Part shown: one piece after another, positions 1-10,688 of the stretch
Position numbering within the stretch: the first letter of the stretch is position 1
How the letters are laid out: the number at the start of each line of letters is the position of its first letter
Assembly (NCBI GenBank): GCA_001465935.1
Contig: LNKV01000004.1
Coordinates: forward strand, 310,001-374,000
Source of the DNA: Clarireedia homoeocarpa
Lineage: Eukaryota; Ascomycota; Leotiomycetes; Helotiales; Rutstroemiaceae
Direction of reading: 5' to 3'
Length of the DNA stretch: 64,000 nucleotides
Translations under genes and position numbers: made by a program
Notes under the pieces: generated by a model
Database searches by the model: none
Seen by the model: only the letters and a program-made list of their open reading frames with translations
Told to the model about the DNA's origin: nothing

Positions 1-1716
1 GATTCATGGCCACTATACTTAGTCACAATGGGGTCTAAGTAAATGCAGTGAATCGGGTCGAATATTCCTAAACTAAATAGGGGGGGAGTTGGACTCTAAG
101 ACCTTCTCTCCCGTACTAATGCTATGCTCAGCGAGTATCCTATGTCCTGTAGTCCCCTTCTGTAGTTCGTTATCCTGTAATGTCTTTCCTGTAGTCCAGT
201 GAAAATACTAACCGACAATACTAAATCTAGAACTGGGTTGCTTCCCGCAAGCTGGTCACTGCTGTGATGTATCTCATCACTTCAGCGACACTGGATTCCA
301 GCGTCTTGAATCTAACGGGTTCTTAACTGCGAGTTATTAGACGTAAGATATAGCAATGATTGGAAACTACTCTCGCAAAACCAAAGCAAATATTCTCACT
401 CATTCCGCAGTCAATGTAGCGAACGTGGCCCTAGCTTAATCCCAAGATTTATACAGACTTCGGCGGACTACATCTGATATGAACAACTAGCCGTGGATCT
501 AAAACTCGTCGTCGTGATATTTAACCCGTCTTAAATTTATAACTACCCTGGATGAGTCTTTCCTGCTGAGCTGTTACACTTACCCTGTGATGGAGTCTTA
601 CTCGAAATTATGGTGTGCCTGCATTACATGTCTCAAAGGAGACAACTGTTGGGCTCTAAATATTCACTGGTTACAGCTCAAGGTTCTCCGAAATGCTTTT
701 GGACTATCGTGGACCCTGAGAGTCTCCACGACAGAACCATGGTCATGAAACTGTGCAGCTTGTAGTGAGTCTCAATTATTCTCCTTCCCTTCATAGTAAT
801 TTCCACGCCGGTGGTAAGCAATCATTTAACATTATCTACTCGTCCGGCTGTCGCACCCCGGTGGAGAAGTATCGAGCCATCACAATCCAGTGGGGATTAT
901 TCTCAGTTCTCTGTAGAAATTTCCTTGAGCAGGTAAGCAACCACGAAATGGTCTCGACCACATGCCGACCTGGTTTGTTGCAGCAAGGTATGGTGTAATA
1001 TGTGTCTACTTTGGACATCTCAGCTCCACGCGACATCAATTCATTTACAATGGCGTAACGATTCTGCCTCGAGGAAATATCGAAGACATCCTCATGTGAG
1101 ATATAGTAATAGCCCATTTAGTCGGTGGGCGGGAAGAACCTTGCTTTGAAATCCCGTTTACGCCTGCTCAAGCGAGGGGCAATCGCAGCGGTCTCCAGCA
1201 GCAAAAAAAAGAAATCCATATCTTCACTGAGTGCAATTCGTTGAAGATTTACAACCTGATTTCCTCCGCAACTCATGGAAGGGTTTTCTTTGGGCTCAGA
1301 GTAATGCTAACGAGGGGTAAATTCCGAGGTGCCCGGTGTAGTTTGCTGGGACGGTCTCTTGCAGCATCTAGATAGGCTAGGCTATGGCATCTGAAGACCC
1401 TTTCTGTACCCAAGACCACAGCCTATCATTGCTATCAATTCTGATTTATGACATGACATCACGAAGCAGAAACAAAGAGGAAGTAGATCGGAAGGACAGC
1501 ATGAAATCAATATTCTGCGAACAGTTACAAACAATACCATAAGAGGGCTATATCTCGACAGCATATTTCTAAGCAAAACAATATCCAGACACTCGCCATC
1601 CCATACAATCTTCTTAACCACTTTCAGCAGCCCAAGACCGAGCTTCAAGACCACCAAAATCATCCAGCCGCTACTATGATTTCACCTCTTGGTTATTCTC
1701 GTCAATCTTTCGCGGC
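1..1716. other. Intergenic, no gene recognised
   Basis: No reading frame here looks like a real protein on either strand. Short open frames (up to about 93 codons) lack recognisable domains and sit in unremarkable composition. The right-hand part (about 1380-1716) may be the decayed upstream portion of the coding relic that follows, because several stop-interrupted frames read like protein. That is a guess. Confidence 0.5.
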
Positions 1717-1933
1717 ATGGATCCCGATACTGTCAGAGCCATAGAAACATCGGTCGACCAGCCCGTGGATACACCAAAGGACTATCTAAGAAGGAAAGAT
1801 TGAGGTAACTCTCAGACAACTCCGAAGGGCTAACGAAATGATTCAGCATTGGATGACTATACTACAAGCGATTCTCGACGAGGAGAACGGCGTGTTTCGG
1901 ATGGAGGAGGAAGCCGCAGAATGTGATAGATGA
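1717..1933 (+). pseudogene. Possible decayed coding relic
   Basis: An ATG at 1717 opens a 28-codon frame that reads like ordinary coding sequence (MDPDTVRAIETSV...) and stops at TGA 1801. Another frame beginning near 1805 continues for about 42 codons with a helical, charged character (LRQLRRANEMIQHW..., then an acidic stretch) before a TGA at 1931. The change of frame plus the stops suggests a broken gene, not an intact one. A spliced gene is possible, but I see no convincing donor/acceptor pair linking the two frames. No family is recognised. Confidence 0.22.
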
Positions 1934-2378
1934 CGTCGAAACAGTAAAGGGGAAGCTTCTAGATTTGGGGCTTTAGGTTGATTTTAATTTACCGACGAAT
2001 CTAACAACTACCTGTAGATTAAGTGTATAGGTAGGTAGGTAGTACGAAAGATACGTATATGCATGAGTTTACTTTTTACCGCCTGCAGCGGGATATAAAG
2101 GAAAATAAAATATTAATAATTTACTTAATTTAACTAATTTAACTAAATTAACTAAAATCATAATTTTGATACAATTTGGCCAAAAAGAAAAACAAGAAAT
2201 TTGACAAGTTACCTATGTAGCTATATTGAATGAAAACTGCCTGTTCTTTATCAATCTACACTTCACTTCACTCACTTCACTTCATTCACTTCACTTCACT
2301 TCACTTCACTTCACTTCACTTCACTTCACTTCACAACAATACCTCTCAGTCTCAAGAAAAACACTGCAAGCACCACCA
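1934..2378. other. AT-rich intergenic stretch with pentanucleotide repeat
   Basis: AT-rich spacer containing runs of TTAACTAA-type sequence around 2110-2160, followed by a CTTCA microsatellite directly ahead of the broken Myb-like gene copy. No gene is supported; the two overlapping short frames here only translate the microsatellite. Confidence 0.6.
2262..2334 (+). repeat. CTTCA pentanucleotide microsatellite
   Basis: About 70 bases made almost entirely of the unit CTTCA (CACTT/TTCAC in other phases), with a few units interrupted by CTCA or ATTCA. It lies in the presumed 5' leader just upstream of the ATG at 2379. Length variation between strains would be expected. Confidence 0.9.
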
Positions 2379-2568
2379 ATGTCACTCTCCGACGAATCCA
2401 AGCTTCTCATCGCTGTCTTCCAGCAAATCGATCCCTTCCCAAACTCGACTACGAGCGGCTCAGACAAGATCTGGGCTTCCTTCCGTGAACGCAGCGCAGG
2501 TGCGTTGGGTCACGATATACGACGAAGATGAAGAAGTTGAGGGGGGTATGAGAGTACGGGGGCGTTGA
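2379..2568 (+). pseudogene. Broken Myb-like DNA-binding gene, copy A
   Basis: The ATG at 2379 begins MSLSDESKLLIAVFQQID, the usual opening of small ascomycete Myb/SANT-like proteins in which a short helix precedes a second helix and an xRW motif. The expected continuation appears only in the other frames: LDYERLRQDLG in one and LPSVNAAQVRW in the next. At least two single-base shifts therefore interrupt a domain that is otherwise easy to read. Downstream, 2570-2760 is a purine-rich, G/A-biased tail that could once have encoded a charged Lys/Glu/Gly C-terminus. A spliced gene is unlikely because the breaks lie inside the conserved domain with no room for introns. Assembly error is the alternative explanation. 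Confidence 0.6.
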
Positions 2569-2569
2569 A

Positions 2570-3630
2570 GATTGGAGGGAAGAAGGGATGGGGATGGGGA
2601 TGGGATGGGGAAGAATGAGGGAAGGAATGGAATGGAGATGGTGGTCGGAAAAAAAGAGGAAGCGATGATGATTGGGAGGAGAAGGAGTTGCTGGGCAGGA
2701 GGAGTCGGGTGGTGGAAAGAAGAGGATGAAGACGGAGGAAGGAGGCGAAGGCTTGGGTGACAAGGGTGTCAAGACTGCGAAGATGGCTGCTGGTGGTAGG
2801 AAGAAGGGTTCAGTTGCAACTTCATGAACGCGAAGACTTCCAAACAGGCGGTCGAGGCAAAAGGCGGCAAGGCTGGTGGCATTGGATCAATGATGCTATG
2901 GGAGCAGGATGATGTCTTTGGATCAGAATGGCAGAAGGAATTGGATGGTAGGAGTAAAAGCGGAGAGGATGCGATCAGTGAGATATTCGGGGTCAAATAT
3001 TATCTGTATCATTCAAAGGAGGCTTGGGCATCTGTATGGATGTGTGCATGTACTTACTTTACCTAATCCCTGTGGTTCTGTCCGTCCCGCGTCAGATGCG
3101 GTGCATGTTGCCGCCTTGGAAAATAAAAAAAGCAAACAAAATTTCTCAGTCTCTCAGCCCGAGTCTTGTGATTTGTCCAGCCAAAATGTCAATATATGTG
3201 ACTGTTTCCCTGTGTTCCAAGCTGAAGACTTCTTCTGGAAAACCAAACAAATAACTGACGAACTTCACCTTTTGCAGGACTTCCGAATCGAGCTAAATTC
3301 ACTTTTTATTCTGAAGATAGACAGGCGCCTTGAATTCACTTTCTTCTCTGCATATCGCCGTCATAACAAATTACTAAAATACAGACAGTCAAAAAAAAAC
3401 ACGCGCGCAAACACAACAAGAGCAACACAACTAAGAGCACAATCTTACAACGGACCGTGGCAAACCAAGAGACTGAATCGCCTACAGCTACCGCTACAGC
3501 TACGCTACAGCTAATCCAAGTTTTCAGCCCCTCTCACCACCACTACCATTCAACCCGCAACAACATTCACAACTACCTTGCCAACCTCAAATCACGTTCC
3601 ACTCACTAGTCAGTCAGCCAACAAAACATA
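2570..3630. other. Purine-rich tail of copy A, then spacer
   Basis: From 2570 to about 2960 the plus strand is strongly purine-biased (GGA/GAA runs), consistent with the eroded acidic/basic tail of the preceding gene copy. The remainder to 3630 is ordinary spacer ending in a CA/CT-rich leader before the second copy. The open frames in it change composition abruptly and show no domain. Confidence 0.5.
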
Positions 3631-3960
3631 ATGTCCACCCCGTCCAGCACACCAACCTCACCCCGAAGACACAAACTCATCCTCGCCATCTTCAAACAGC
3701 TCGACGTCAGCCAATTCAGGCATTGATTATTTGCGTTGGCGGAGGATCTGGTTTGTCGGTGGGCGGGAAGGGGAAGGCCGCGGCTTCGATGAGGTGGGGT
3801 TCGGAAGAAGAAGATGGGGGAAGGGCATGGGTGTGGGTGTGGGTGTGGGTGGTGGAGGAGAGGATGAAGAAGGGGGATTGAGAGAGGGAAGGAGGATGGA
3901 AATGCGATGGAGTGGGAGATGGGGAAGGGGAAAGGAAAGGGACGCCGGAGGGGAAGAAAA
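3631..3960 (+). pseudogene. Broken Myb-like DNA-binding gene, copy B
   Basis: The ATG at 3631 reads MSTPSSTPTSPRRHKLILAI followed by FKQLDVSQ, then meets TGA at 3724. The expected helix appears around the stop: IDYLR in one frame, LAEDL back in the ATG frame, and LSVGGKGKAAASMRW in the third. It aligns with copy A (SKLLIAVFQQID / LDYERLRQDLG / NAAQVRW), so the two are neighbouring relatives on the same strand about 1.25 kb apart, both disabled. A purine-rich tail follows to about 4200, as in copy A, and one frame of it carries a basic GSGSRKKRKV-like stretch. No intact copy lies nearby. Confidence 0.6.
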
Positions 3961-5173
3961 CTGGGGGTGGTGGCAGTGGTGCAGGGAAGTGGTAGTGGTA
4001 GTCGTAAGAAGAGAAAAGTGAGCAGGAGATGCAGGAGATGTATGATGATGGGATGAAACGAGCAGCAGCCAGGAAGAGGAGTTGTGGGTGCTGGAAAACG
4101 TCGCAAAGGTGTAGATCGGGAGATGGAAATCAAAGAGAGGGGAGCTGAAAGAGGGGGGCTGAGGGGTTGGGGCGAGGCTTGGAGTGGCACCATGAGTATG
4201 CAGCTGGAGGAGGTGCTTAGTATGTCATACAAGACGAGGTCGAGGATGAATTTCCGGTACAAGTGTGGTTCTGGGCGCGGGGGGGGAGAATGTAATGTGG
4301 TATGGAGGATGGACGATGGTAGAATATGATTGAGGAAAAAGCCAACGGATCATTCAGTGTATGGGAGCAGAAATTTGAATGCAGTAGTAGGTTTAGCGAT
4401 ACCATATGTCTCAGCTCTTAGCTATCTGGCTGCGAGGGACACATGTGACTTCTCGTCCGCTTGCTAGCTTCCCAACTATCAAGAAATAGTACATGGCCAC
4501 TGGCCACGAAATCAGAATGCATTTTCTAGTAATCCTACCCCTCGTGCATTCTCTAACGCAGCAGGTGAAAATCAAAGGCCGAATAAGCGTATAAAACAAG
4601 ATTGCTCGAGTAGCAGAGTTGTGGATAATACTAGAATCCAGGGAGGTGAAATGGATGTCTAACAGGATCTTTCCAGAACATAGCCACCAACAATGCAGTT
4701 CCTGTGATCTCAAACCTTTTTTTTTTTTTTTTTTTTTTTTTTCTTTTGCCAAAGATAGTTTCGATGACCCGGTAGGATAGATTTTGGGTGTTTGGGGAGA
4801 GTAAAAGGGGCAAAAGTTCGGGTCTGTAGGGTTGCTGTCTGGTGTGGGTGGTGGCTTCCTGGTCTGGAACGAGATGCTGAGAACACTTACTGGGACTGAG
4901 AACTATCTCGGTGTATAGTTATGTATCTCTTTGACTACTAACTATACGTGATATTCCCAGCTTCTTTGTTGTGAGGCCGCGAGTGGAATAAGTAAATGTG
5001 CCTTTCAAGTTTATAAACAGCATCAGAACAATGTACAAACAACCCTACATCTCCACCTCATTTTCCCCCCAACAAACCTCCATCTTCTTATGCCACTCCA
5101 CAGCATCCCCCCAACTAATCGCCTAACCCAAAGAACATCTACATACCTACCTATTTACCTCCTCCTCATAGCC
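3961..5173. other. Eroded tail of copy B and spacer with poly-T
   Basis: A purine-rich continuation of copy B runs to about 4200. The rest is spacer with a 26-base T tract at 4717-4742. The lysine-rich minus-strand ORFs that cross this tract (4411-4813) are artefacts of the homopolymer. A pyrimidine/C-rich leader (about 5040-5170) precedes the next gene. Confidence 0.5.
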
Positions 5174-5986
5174 ATGAACCCCATCAACCCCCCTCCCACC
5201 CTCTCCTCCACCATCCACGACCTCACCTTCGCCCTCCACCTCATCCGCCACCAAAAATACTTCTCCATCTCCAGCGCCGCCCTAGCCGCAGAACTGCATC
5301 TCCCCAGCGAACACCGCGCCGCGCGGGAATGGCTCCGTTTCGCCGCGCGATACGGTCTTTCTTCCAGCAGGCAGAACCCCCAAACGAAGCACACGTGTAA
5401 TAACAAGGTAGTAGCTATATACCCCCGGCCAACCCTTCGCTCTGCATCCCGCGATTTGGAATTCGCGCTGAATATCATACATCACCAGAGAAAGAGATTC
5501 CAAGTGGATGTGCGTGATTTGGCGGGGGAGATCGGTGGGGATGGGGATGGGGATAGTACGCAGGAGGAGGTGGAGGGCATGTGGAGGGAGTTTGAGGAGA
5601 GGTATAGGAGGTGGTTTGATTGTGAGGATAGGTGTGCTATATTCTTTAGCGATTCGCATGGAAATGAGAAGGAGAAGGAGACGGGCACTCAGACCGATGT
5701 GATGGAAATCGATGGTCAGCAAAGCACGGGAATTGATGCCAATGCTAATGCTAATGCAGTGGAGATTGATGATTATCAACTATGGGACAAGATAGCTCTC
5801 TGCTGCGGCACGTTTGCCAGTCACTTGGACTTATACATCGCAGAAGTAGAAGAGCTGCGCGACAGCAGAGAGAGCGATATGGGGGTTGAGGGGGCGAAGG
5901 CGGAGGAGAGGCTGCGGCGGATGAGGGGTACGCTTAGCGATGTTGATGCTATTATTGACGATATCCTGAATGAACGTCAATGGTGA
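5174..5986 (+). CDS. Uncharacterised protein with duplicated domain
   Basis: A single-exon frame of 270 residues from the ATG at 5174. An in-frame ATG at 5090 would add 28 residues of unlikely Thr/Tyr/Leu-rich sequence. I do not recognise the family. The protein contains two related segments: residues ~12-62 (IHDLTFALHLIRHQKYF..., LAAELHLPSE..., W.RFAARYG) and ~90-145 (SRDLEFALNIIHHQRKRF..., LAGEI..., W.EFEERYRRW). They share the pattern DLxFALxIIxHQ, then a helix with LAxE, then W-x2-F-x2-RY. The helical pattern loosely resembles the Myb-like domain of the broken copies upstream, which is inference only. The C-terminal half is acidic and contains NANANA. Codon use shifts from C-rich at the start to G-rich in the second half. 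Confidence 0.7.
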   Translation: MNPINPPPTLSSTIHDLTFALHLIRHQKYFSISSAALAAELHLPSEHRAAREWLRFAARYGLSSSRQNPQTKHTCNNKVVAIYPRPTLRSASRDLEFALNIIHHQRKRFQVDVRDLAGEIGGDGDGDSTQEEVEGMWREFEERYRRWFDCEDRCAIFFSDSHGNEKEKETGTQTDVMEIDGQQSTGIDANANANAVEIDDYQLWDKIALCCGTFASHLDLYIAEVEELRDSRESDMGVEGAKAEERLRRMRGTLSDVDAIIDDILNERQW

Positions 5987-7360
5987 CTGACCTAGTCAGT
6001 CACTCACTTTGGTCTTTAGATTCTAAAAGGTAAGTCAACTAAGATAAGTGAGTTTGTTGTATTTGTTCTTTAATCCATTTATTTATTCATCCACCTACAT
6101 CTCAATTCAAAATCCCTCAATTTATTCCCATCCAAAAACAACCCCTTTCTTTCGTTTTCGTTGCCCATCTCTTTTTTATTGTGTCTAGACTTTTTTAATT
6201 TTTTGCGACCGAGATAATTCAGGCAGTTCCACAGGCTAAACGATAGCGTATGTATCACTAAGCCACAACCACTTGTGATGTGACTTCCACACCCCTTTTT
6301 CTACCGAAGTATTGCTCGACGACCATGGTGGCAGGAAAGCGTCCGGAATGGCTGAATGAATGAATTTAAGTCCCATTCGAGTGACTCACTCACTCACCAG
6401 ATTAATTCACTATCACCGTCACATTCACATCGTATCAACACAGCTCAAAGTATGCAAAGAGTCATTCAAAGCATTCGGATCCTCGGGGTGCTGGATGGGT
6501 ATAAAATACATATTGAAAGACCACACCATTCCAAATCCATTCCAATCCCATCCATCGCCCATTCAATTCAATTCGATTCAATTCAATTCAATTCCCAAAT
6601 CTTTCGCGAAACTCCCAATCCCAAAATGGCCATGCGTCCATTCATCATGATCTGATCGATGATCAAATTAGCAAAAAAAGAACCCCCTAAACTTATCCAA
6701 AGCACTCCGAAACAGAAAGGAGACACAGGATAGGAAGGATATCCTATCCTCATCCCTTGCTTTCCCAAAACCCCCCCAATAGAAGATGAGATGAAAACTA
6801 TTCAATTCCTAAGAGAAAGACGGAAAAACATTAGCCAAACTTGCTCGCATGCGCTTCCTTTATTTTTATTTCTTTCTTCTCTTTCTTGCTTGCTTCCAGA
6901 AAAAACAATAACAATAACTATTATCCAAAACTTCAGAAAATCGTTAATAAATAAACAAGCAAATAACCACACCACAACAATTTGCTGCTAGCAGGTGATG
7001 AACGAGTCGACGACATAATGAGACGACGAACAAGTAGCAGACGGACAATCTCTCTTGATATTATTGTAATGGTAGTAGTAAAACACGTATACGTTGGTAC
7101 AATCTGTACGCATATATATATGGCAGGAGCCATTCTTCCTCAATCTTAACCGGTTTTATACAAAAAAGAGTGAAAAAGAAAGATAACAAAATCTCAGGTC
7201 CGAGACTTCAACCTTGATCCCTTTTTACCAGCGCGTCAGAACCCGGGGAGTACTGGATTGGACAGAGAAAAGCGAAGGGCGGGTTGAGAGGAGAAGAGAC
7301 TACCAAAGGGAAAGGAAAGGAAAGGAAAAAGTTTTGAACAGAAAAAGGTGCAACACTTAC
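5987..7360. other. Intergenic with CAATT repeats
   Basis: Spacer between the convergent genes at 5174 and 7836. It holds a CAATT/GATTC pentanucleotide tract (6562-6595) and A/T-rich sequence. The continuation or 3' UTR of the minus-strand gene ending near 7361 must lie in 7150-7360, where candidate acceptors occur (for example the AG ending GGTAG near 7300). No independent gene is supported. Confidence 0.5.
6562..6595 (+). repeat. CAATT pentanucleotide microsatellite
   Basis: Roughly seven tandem copies of the unit CAATT with one GATTC variant. Intergenic, with no coding consequence. Confidence 0.8.
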
Positions 7361-7836
7361 AATAATGCCAATTCCAAGTCTCCGTGGATCTTCGCTTTCA
7401 GCGTGATCTCAACTTCTAAATTCAAATCTAGGCGCAGCCGCAGCGTGTCGGTCTTTTCGTCGCCTTTGCCGCCGCCGCCTTGTTGCAGTGCGCCGCCGGC
7501 AACATTACCCAGTGTGTTGCCAACACCGCCGGCGAGTCCGCCGACAGTGTCGGTTGCTTGGCCCAGAGGTACCATGTCACCGAGGCCGCCGAGGGGTCCA
7601 CCACCGCCGCCTTGTTGTTTTTGTTGCCCTTGTTGCTGTTGCTGCTGTTGCTGCTTGCGTTTGCGTGGTGGGGGCGCTTCTTCTTCTTCCTCCGAGGAGG
7701 AGTAGTCGTCGGAGTCGGAGTAGTCGTCAGAATCAGTTTCGGATTCATATTGTGGTTGTTTTTTGGGAGGTGCCTTCTTTCCCTTGGTTGCCGTTTGCGC
7801 GGCAGCCTTGGGTTTGGCCTTTGCCTTGTCCGCCAT
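7361..7836 (-). CDS. LEA-like low-complexity protein with C-terminal motif
   Basis: The first exon runs from the ATG at 7836 (MADKAKAKPKAAAQ) to 7361, about 158 residues. The order is: basic Lys/Ala N-terminus; acidic Ser/Asp/Glu block; Gln tract after RKRK; Gly-rich block with VGGLAGGVGNTLGNVAGGA; then LRLRLDLNLEVEI..KAKIHG followed by LELALL. The last motif is shared with the gene at 10689. A GTAAGT donor falls at TT|GTAAGT, inside the final Leu codon, exactly where the other gene is interrupted. Without splicing, translation ends at the TAA within the donor (159 residues). The terminal exon is unresolved. An upstream in-frame ATG at 7947 adds a Ser/Pro-rich leader but is less likely, since related starts are MAD/MPP. 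The middle repeat resembles the gene at 26093-26413. Function unknown; probably disordered. Confidence 0.72.
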
Positions 7837-8727
7837 TGGTGATGGTTGGGGGAATAAGGAAGGGTTGGGTTTGGGGGGAGGAGAGGGAGAAAATGTGAAG
7901 TTGATTGATTGATTAAGTGTTCTGGATTGTGAGGAACAAATACTCAAGTGAGTTCTTTAAAGGAAAGATGGGAAGAGGATCTTGCGGGGCAGAGGAGCCT
8001 GGCAAATCAAGATTACCACGTCATCAGGCCTGTTTTTACTCCTACGTTCGATGGCTACAGGTACAAGTGCATGGCTGATTCTTGATTTTGGCCCGGGGTC
8101 TTTCCCGCCTTCAAAAACCTTCACAGCAAGATTCCGGGTTGGTTTGATTATGGGCCCATGCGGTATCAAGCGGTATCGAGCGGTATTCAAGTGAAAGGTT
8201 GGCAAAAATAAAGTAAACTGACATGGGGGGGTTCATGTCTGTGGACCTAATGGACCAATGCGCCGATTCAACTTGGGTTTGGGGTGGGTCAAACGAACCT
8301 GCCTCGCCTGCCATCCCAACGTTCCCCCCCCAGTTCCAAGTATTTCTGGAACAAGAGAAAAGCAAGATTTCGTCATGGCGCATGTGGACTGATTTCTCTT
8401 TTTGGGTGAAACTCTGAATTCATGAGGTTGGGTTGGAAAGGATGAAAAGTTGAAAGGTTGAAAGCGTGAAAGCTTACGAAGTTCCCCTTTCGTACATGCT
8501 GTCAGTCCGAGGTCTATATGGAATTTAATGGCATTTCCCGTCTGTAACTGGCCACTCCTTGCAGCTCGCAATTCAGCCCCTGATGGTAACCCATACACAC
8601 TCCGTACATACACCATCTGCGGAAACTGCTGTAGGTACCATCACTGAAAGAAAGGAAGTCTGTACTTTGTAGAAAGGAAAGATAATTTAATGAAAGAAAC
8701 TTTTTTATTTTACAAGAATTTCCCCTT
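7837..8727. other. Upstream region of minus-strand LEA-like gene
   Basis: Presumed promoter and 5' leader of the gene starting at 7836 (C/T-rich on the minus strand) and the 3' flank of the minus-strand gene ending at 8728. GGTATCAAGC/GGTATCGAGC near-repeats occur around 8161-8185. No gene is supported. Confidence 0.45.
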
Positions 8728-9487
8728 TCAGCCATCTTCCTTTTTCTTCCCTATCAACTGACTATTCCATCCGCACATTAACATTCGCTTCAAACACACC
8801 TCCTTAATCTTCTTCCCTTTCGGCAAACCCGAAAAATCCCCATTCGCATCAAAGAACAGTTGCCAAAGTCCCAGCTCGACTTCAATCGCCACAAAACCCT
8901 CATCTTCCTCCAAAGTTATATTCTGCTCGTCTTCGGTCCATTCCCACGGATGGGCAATGTTTCCAAGCGTCTCTGATCGTGTACCGTACTTCATCTCCAG
9001 CGTCTCTTTATCCACATATATCCAATTTAACATGGGCGGATCGTCTTGAATCGACGACACCAAGCCGTGTTCCTCCGTCCCCGGATATCCAAAATAATAG
9101 CCACAGAACCGATGGCCCTGTTTCGGTGCATCTGGGTGATTGAGATAGAGCTGCAGTGGTGATTTGCCCGAGATTAGTTCTTGCTCTTGAAGAGGTTGCC
9201 TTCACATTCATGCATGCGCTTCATTCTTTCTTCCTTTCAATTCAAGCGGTACATGAATCCGAGAAAACCAAAGGAAATCGTAGACAAATAAAAGATATAC
9301 ATACCCTGTTATCCTTTAAGACGACCTGAGCTTCCTTCGGCGGCTCCTTACCAATACTGAAATCCACGGTCATGAAAAACTTGGCCTTGTGCTTCATAAT
9401 CGCATCTTCTTTCTTCTGAGCGCTGACTGCTTCCGCGGTGCCGATGACGGTCGGAATGGCACATATGGTTGAGAGAAATAATGCCAT
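8728..9487 (-). CDS. Conserved ascomycete protein of unknown function
   Basis: Two exons: 9487-9305 and 9183-8728, joined over an intron with a GTATGT donor at 9304. The acceptor choice was made on frame continuity. Together they give about 212 residues. Exon 1 reads MALFLSTICAIPTVIGTAEA and KHKAKFFMTVDFSIG. Exon 2 contains LYLNHPDAPKQGHRFCGYYF, DDPPMLNWIYVDKET, HPWEWTEDEQNITLEEDEGF and LWQLFFDANGD. This block order matches a widespread Pezizomycotina family of about 200 residues with no assigned function, often annotated only as hypothetical. The hydrophobic N-terminus could be a signal peptide (AEAVSA) or part of the fold, and I cannot decide which. The DDPPMLNW and W-x-W-x-x-DE blocks are the best diagnostic residues. 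It is transcribed away from the divergent gene at 10689. Confidence 0.8.
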
Positions 9488-10688
9488 GATGATAACGATG
9501 TGTTTGGTTCGATGTTGATTGATTTGTTCCTGTCTTTGGTCTGGATCAAATCTCAGACATGGAAACGTCTGTTTTGGCGGTGTTTACAATAATGCCATTC
9601 TTGTTGTGTTAAGGTTAGGTGGGTGGGTGTGGGGTTGGAGTTGGTTAGAAGTTTAATTTGCCCCTTTGGAGGCCTCAGGCGTAGTGCATCGCTTTGGCAT
9701 CCGTGGTGGGCGTAGTGGGATGGATGATTGTTGGGACCAAATTAGGGGGAAAAGGGGGAAAAGCGACAACATGAAGGAAGAAGATTCTCCATTCTCGCAT
9801 TCTCGCATTCTTTCACTCTACACCAGCCACAACTGATCAGGTGTTTGTTAATATTCTATCAGGACAGATGATATCATTTGCAGAGTATGAAGTCATAAGG
9901 TCGCATGGATTGTATGGGGGAGTGGTAAGAAGTTGTAGAAGGTTTTGGGAGTAGGCCTGCTTATGCGTGGCTGTTGGCTTTTTCCTAGGAATCTTGCGAG
10001 GTACATACAGTACAGTACAGAGTAGCTGAAGCTGCTAATACTCTTCGTACAGTACAAGCAAGGAGCCCGAAGAAAAACAACCACGGCGCAGAAAAGCTGG
10101 CAGTTTGGGGAGTCATTAACCTGATTTTCCACCAGAATTGGGAATTTGGGCTTACGAACCCCGTTACACTTGTCTGTAACTCTGCACACTCGACCCTGCA
10201 GCTTTCTTTGACACGACCCACCCCGCCAAAAAAGAAGTTGGTTCGTGGTTCGTCCGTGGTTGGTCCACAACAGATATCTAACCGGACTCTCACCCCAGTC
10301 ACAGTCATGAACATGATCAAGGATTTCTCTTGACCTTGACCCGCATTGTCCAAACAGATGCCCCTGCATCTTTTTCCTTTTAAATCCTCGCGGTTATGTC
10401 ATAGTTGGTGAGTGAGCTGGGAGCTCCATAGATTCCAGCCCAGGTTCAGGTTTTCCAAGTTCTCGAGAAATTTCGTACTTGTTGTATAAACTAAAAGCTC
10501 TCGTGAATTTCGTCCTTTTTCTTTCTTTCACGACGTATACCTTTTCTGTATTTATATTTACGAGTTTGCCAAGCTCATTTCTTGTAGAGATTTAGTGCAC
10601 TTCAACCCTACATCTCGCTGCAATCACATCTGTTGTGATCCTCATATCTTTGTTCACATAAGCACAATCCGAACACCCTCACTTCATA
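9488..10688. other. Divergent promoter region
   Basis: A 1.2 kb spacer between the divergent genes at 9487 (-) and 10689 (+). It contains two GTACAGTAC 9-mers (10010-10018 and 10047-10055). The promoter-proximal part on the plus side has a TATAAA at 10485 followed by a C/T-rich tract at about 10513-10535. The 158-codon minus-strand frame at 9893-10369 has no coding character. Confidence 0.5.
10485..10535 (+). promoter_or_regulatory. Candidate core promoter (TATA plus CT tract)
   Basis: TATAAA at 10485-10490 is followed about 25 bases later by a pyrimidine tract (CCTTTTTCTTTCTTTC). This arrangement is common at strongly expressed filamentous-fungal genes just before the transcription start. 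It lies about 200 bases ahead of the ATG at 10689, so a leader of about 150 bases would be expected. Assigned by pattern only. Confidence 0.35.

Noticed and set aside
4411..4813. Lysine-rich minus-strand ORFs
   Set aside because: Created by the 26-base T tract; flanking residues show no protein-like pattern.
5282..5779. A 165-codon minus-strand frame
   Set aside because: Antisense to the intact gene with the internal duplication; no coding features.
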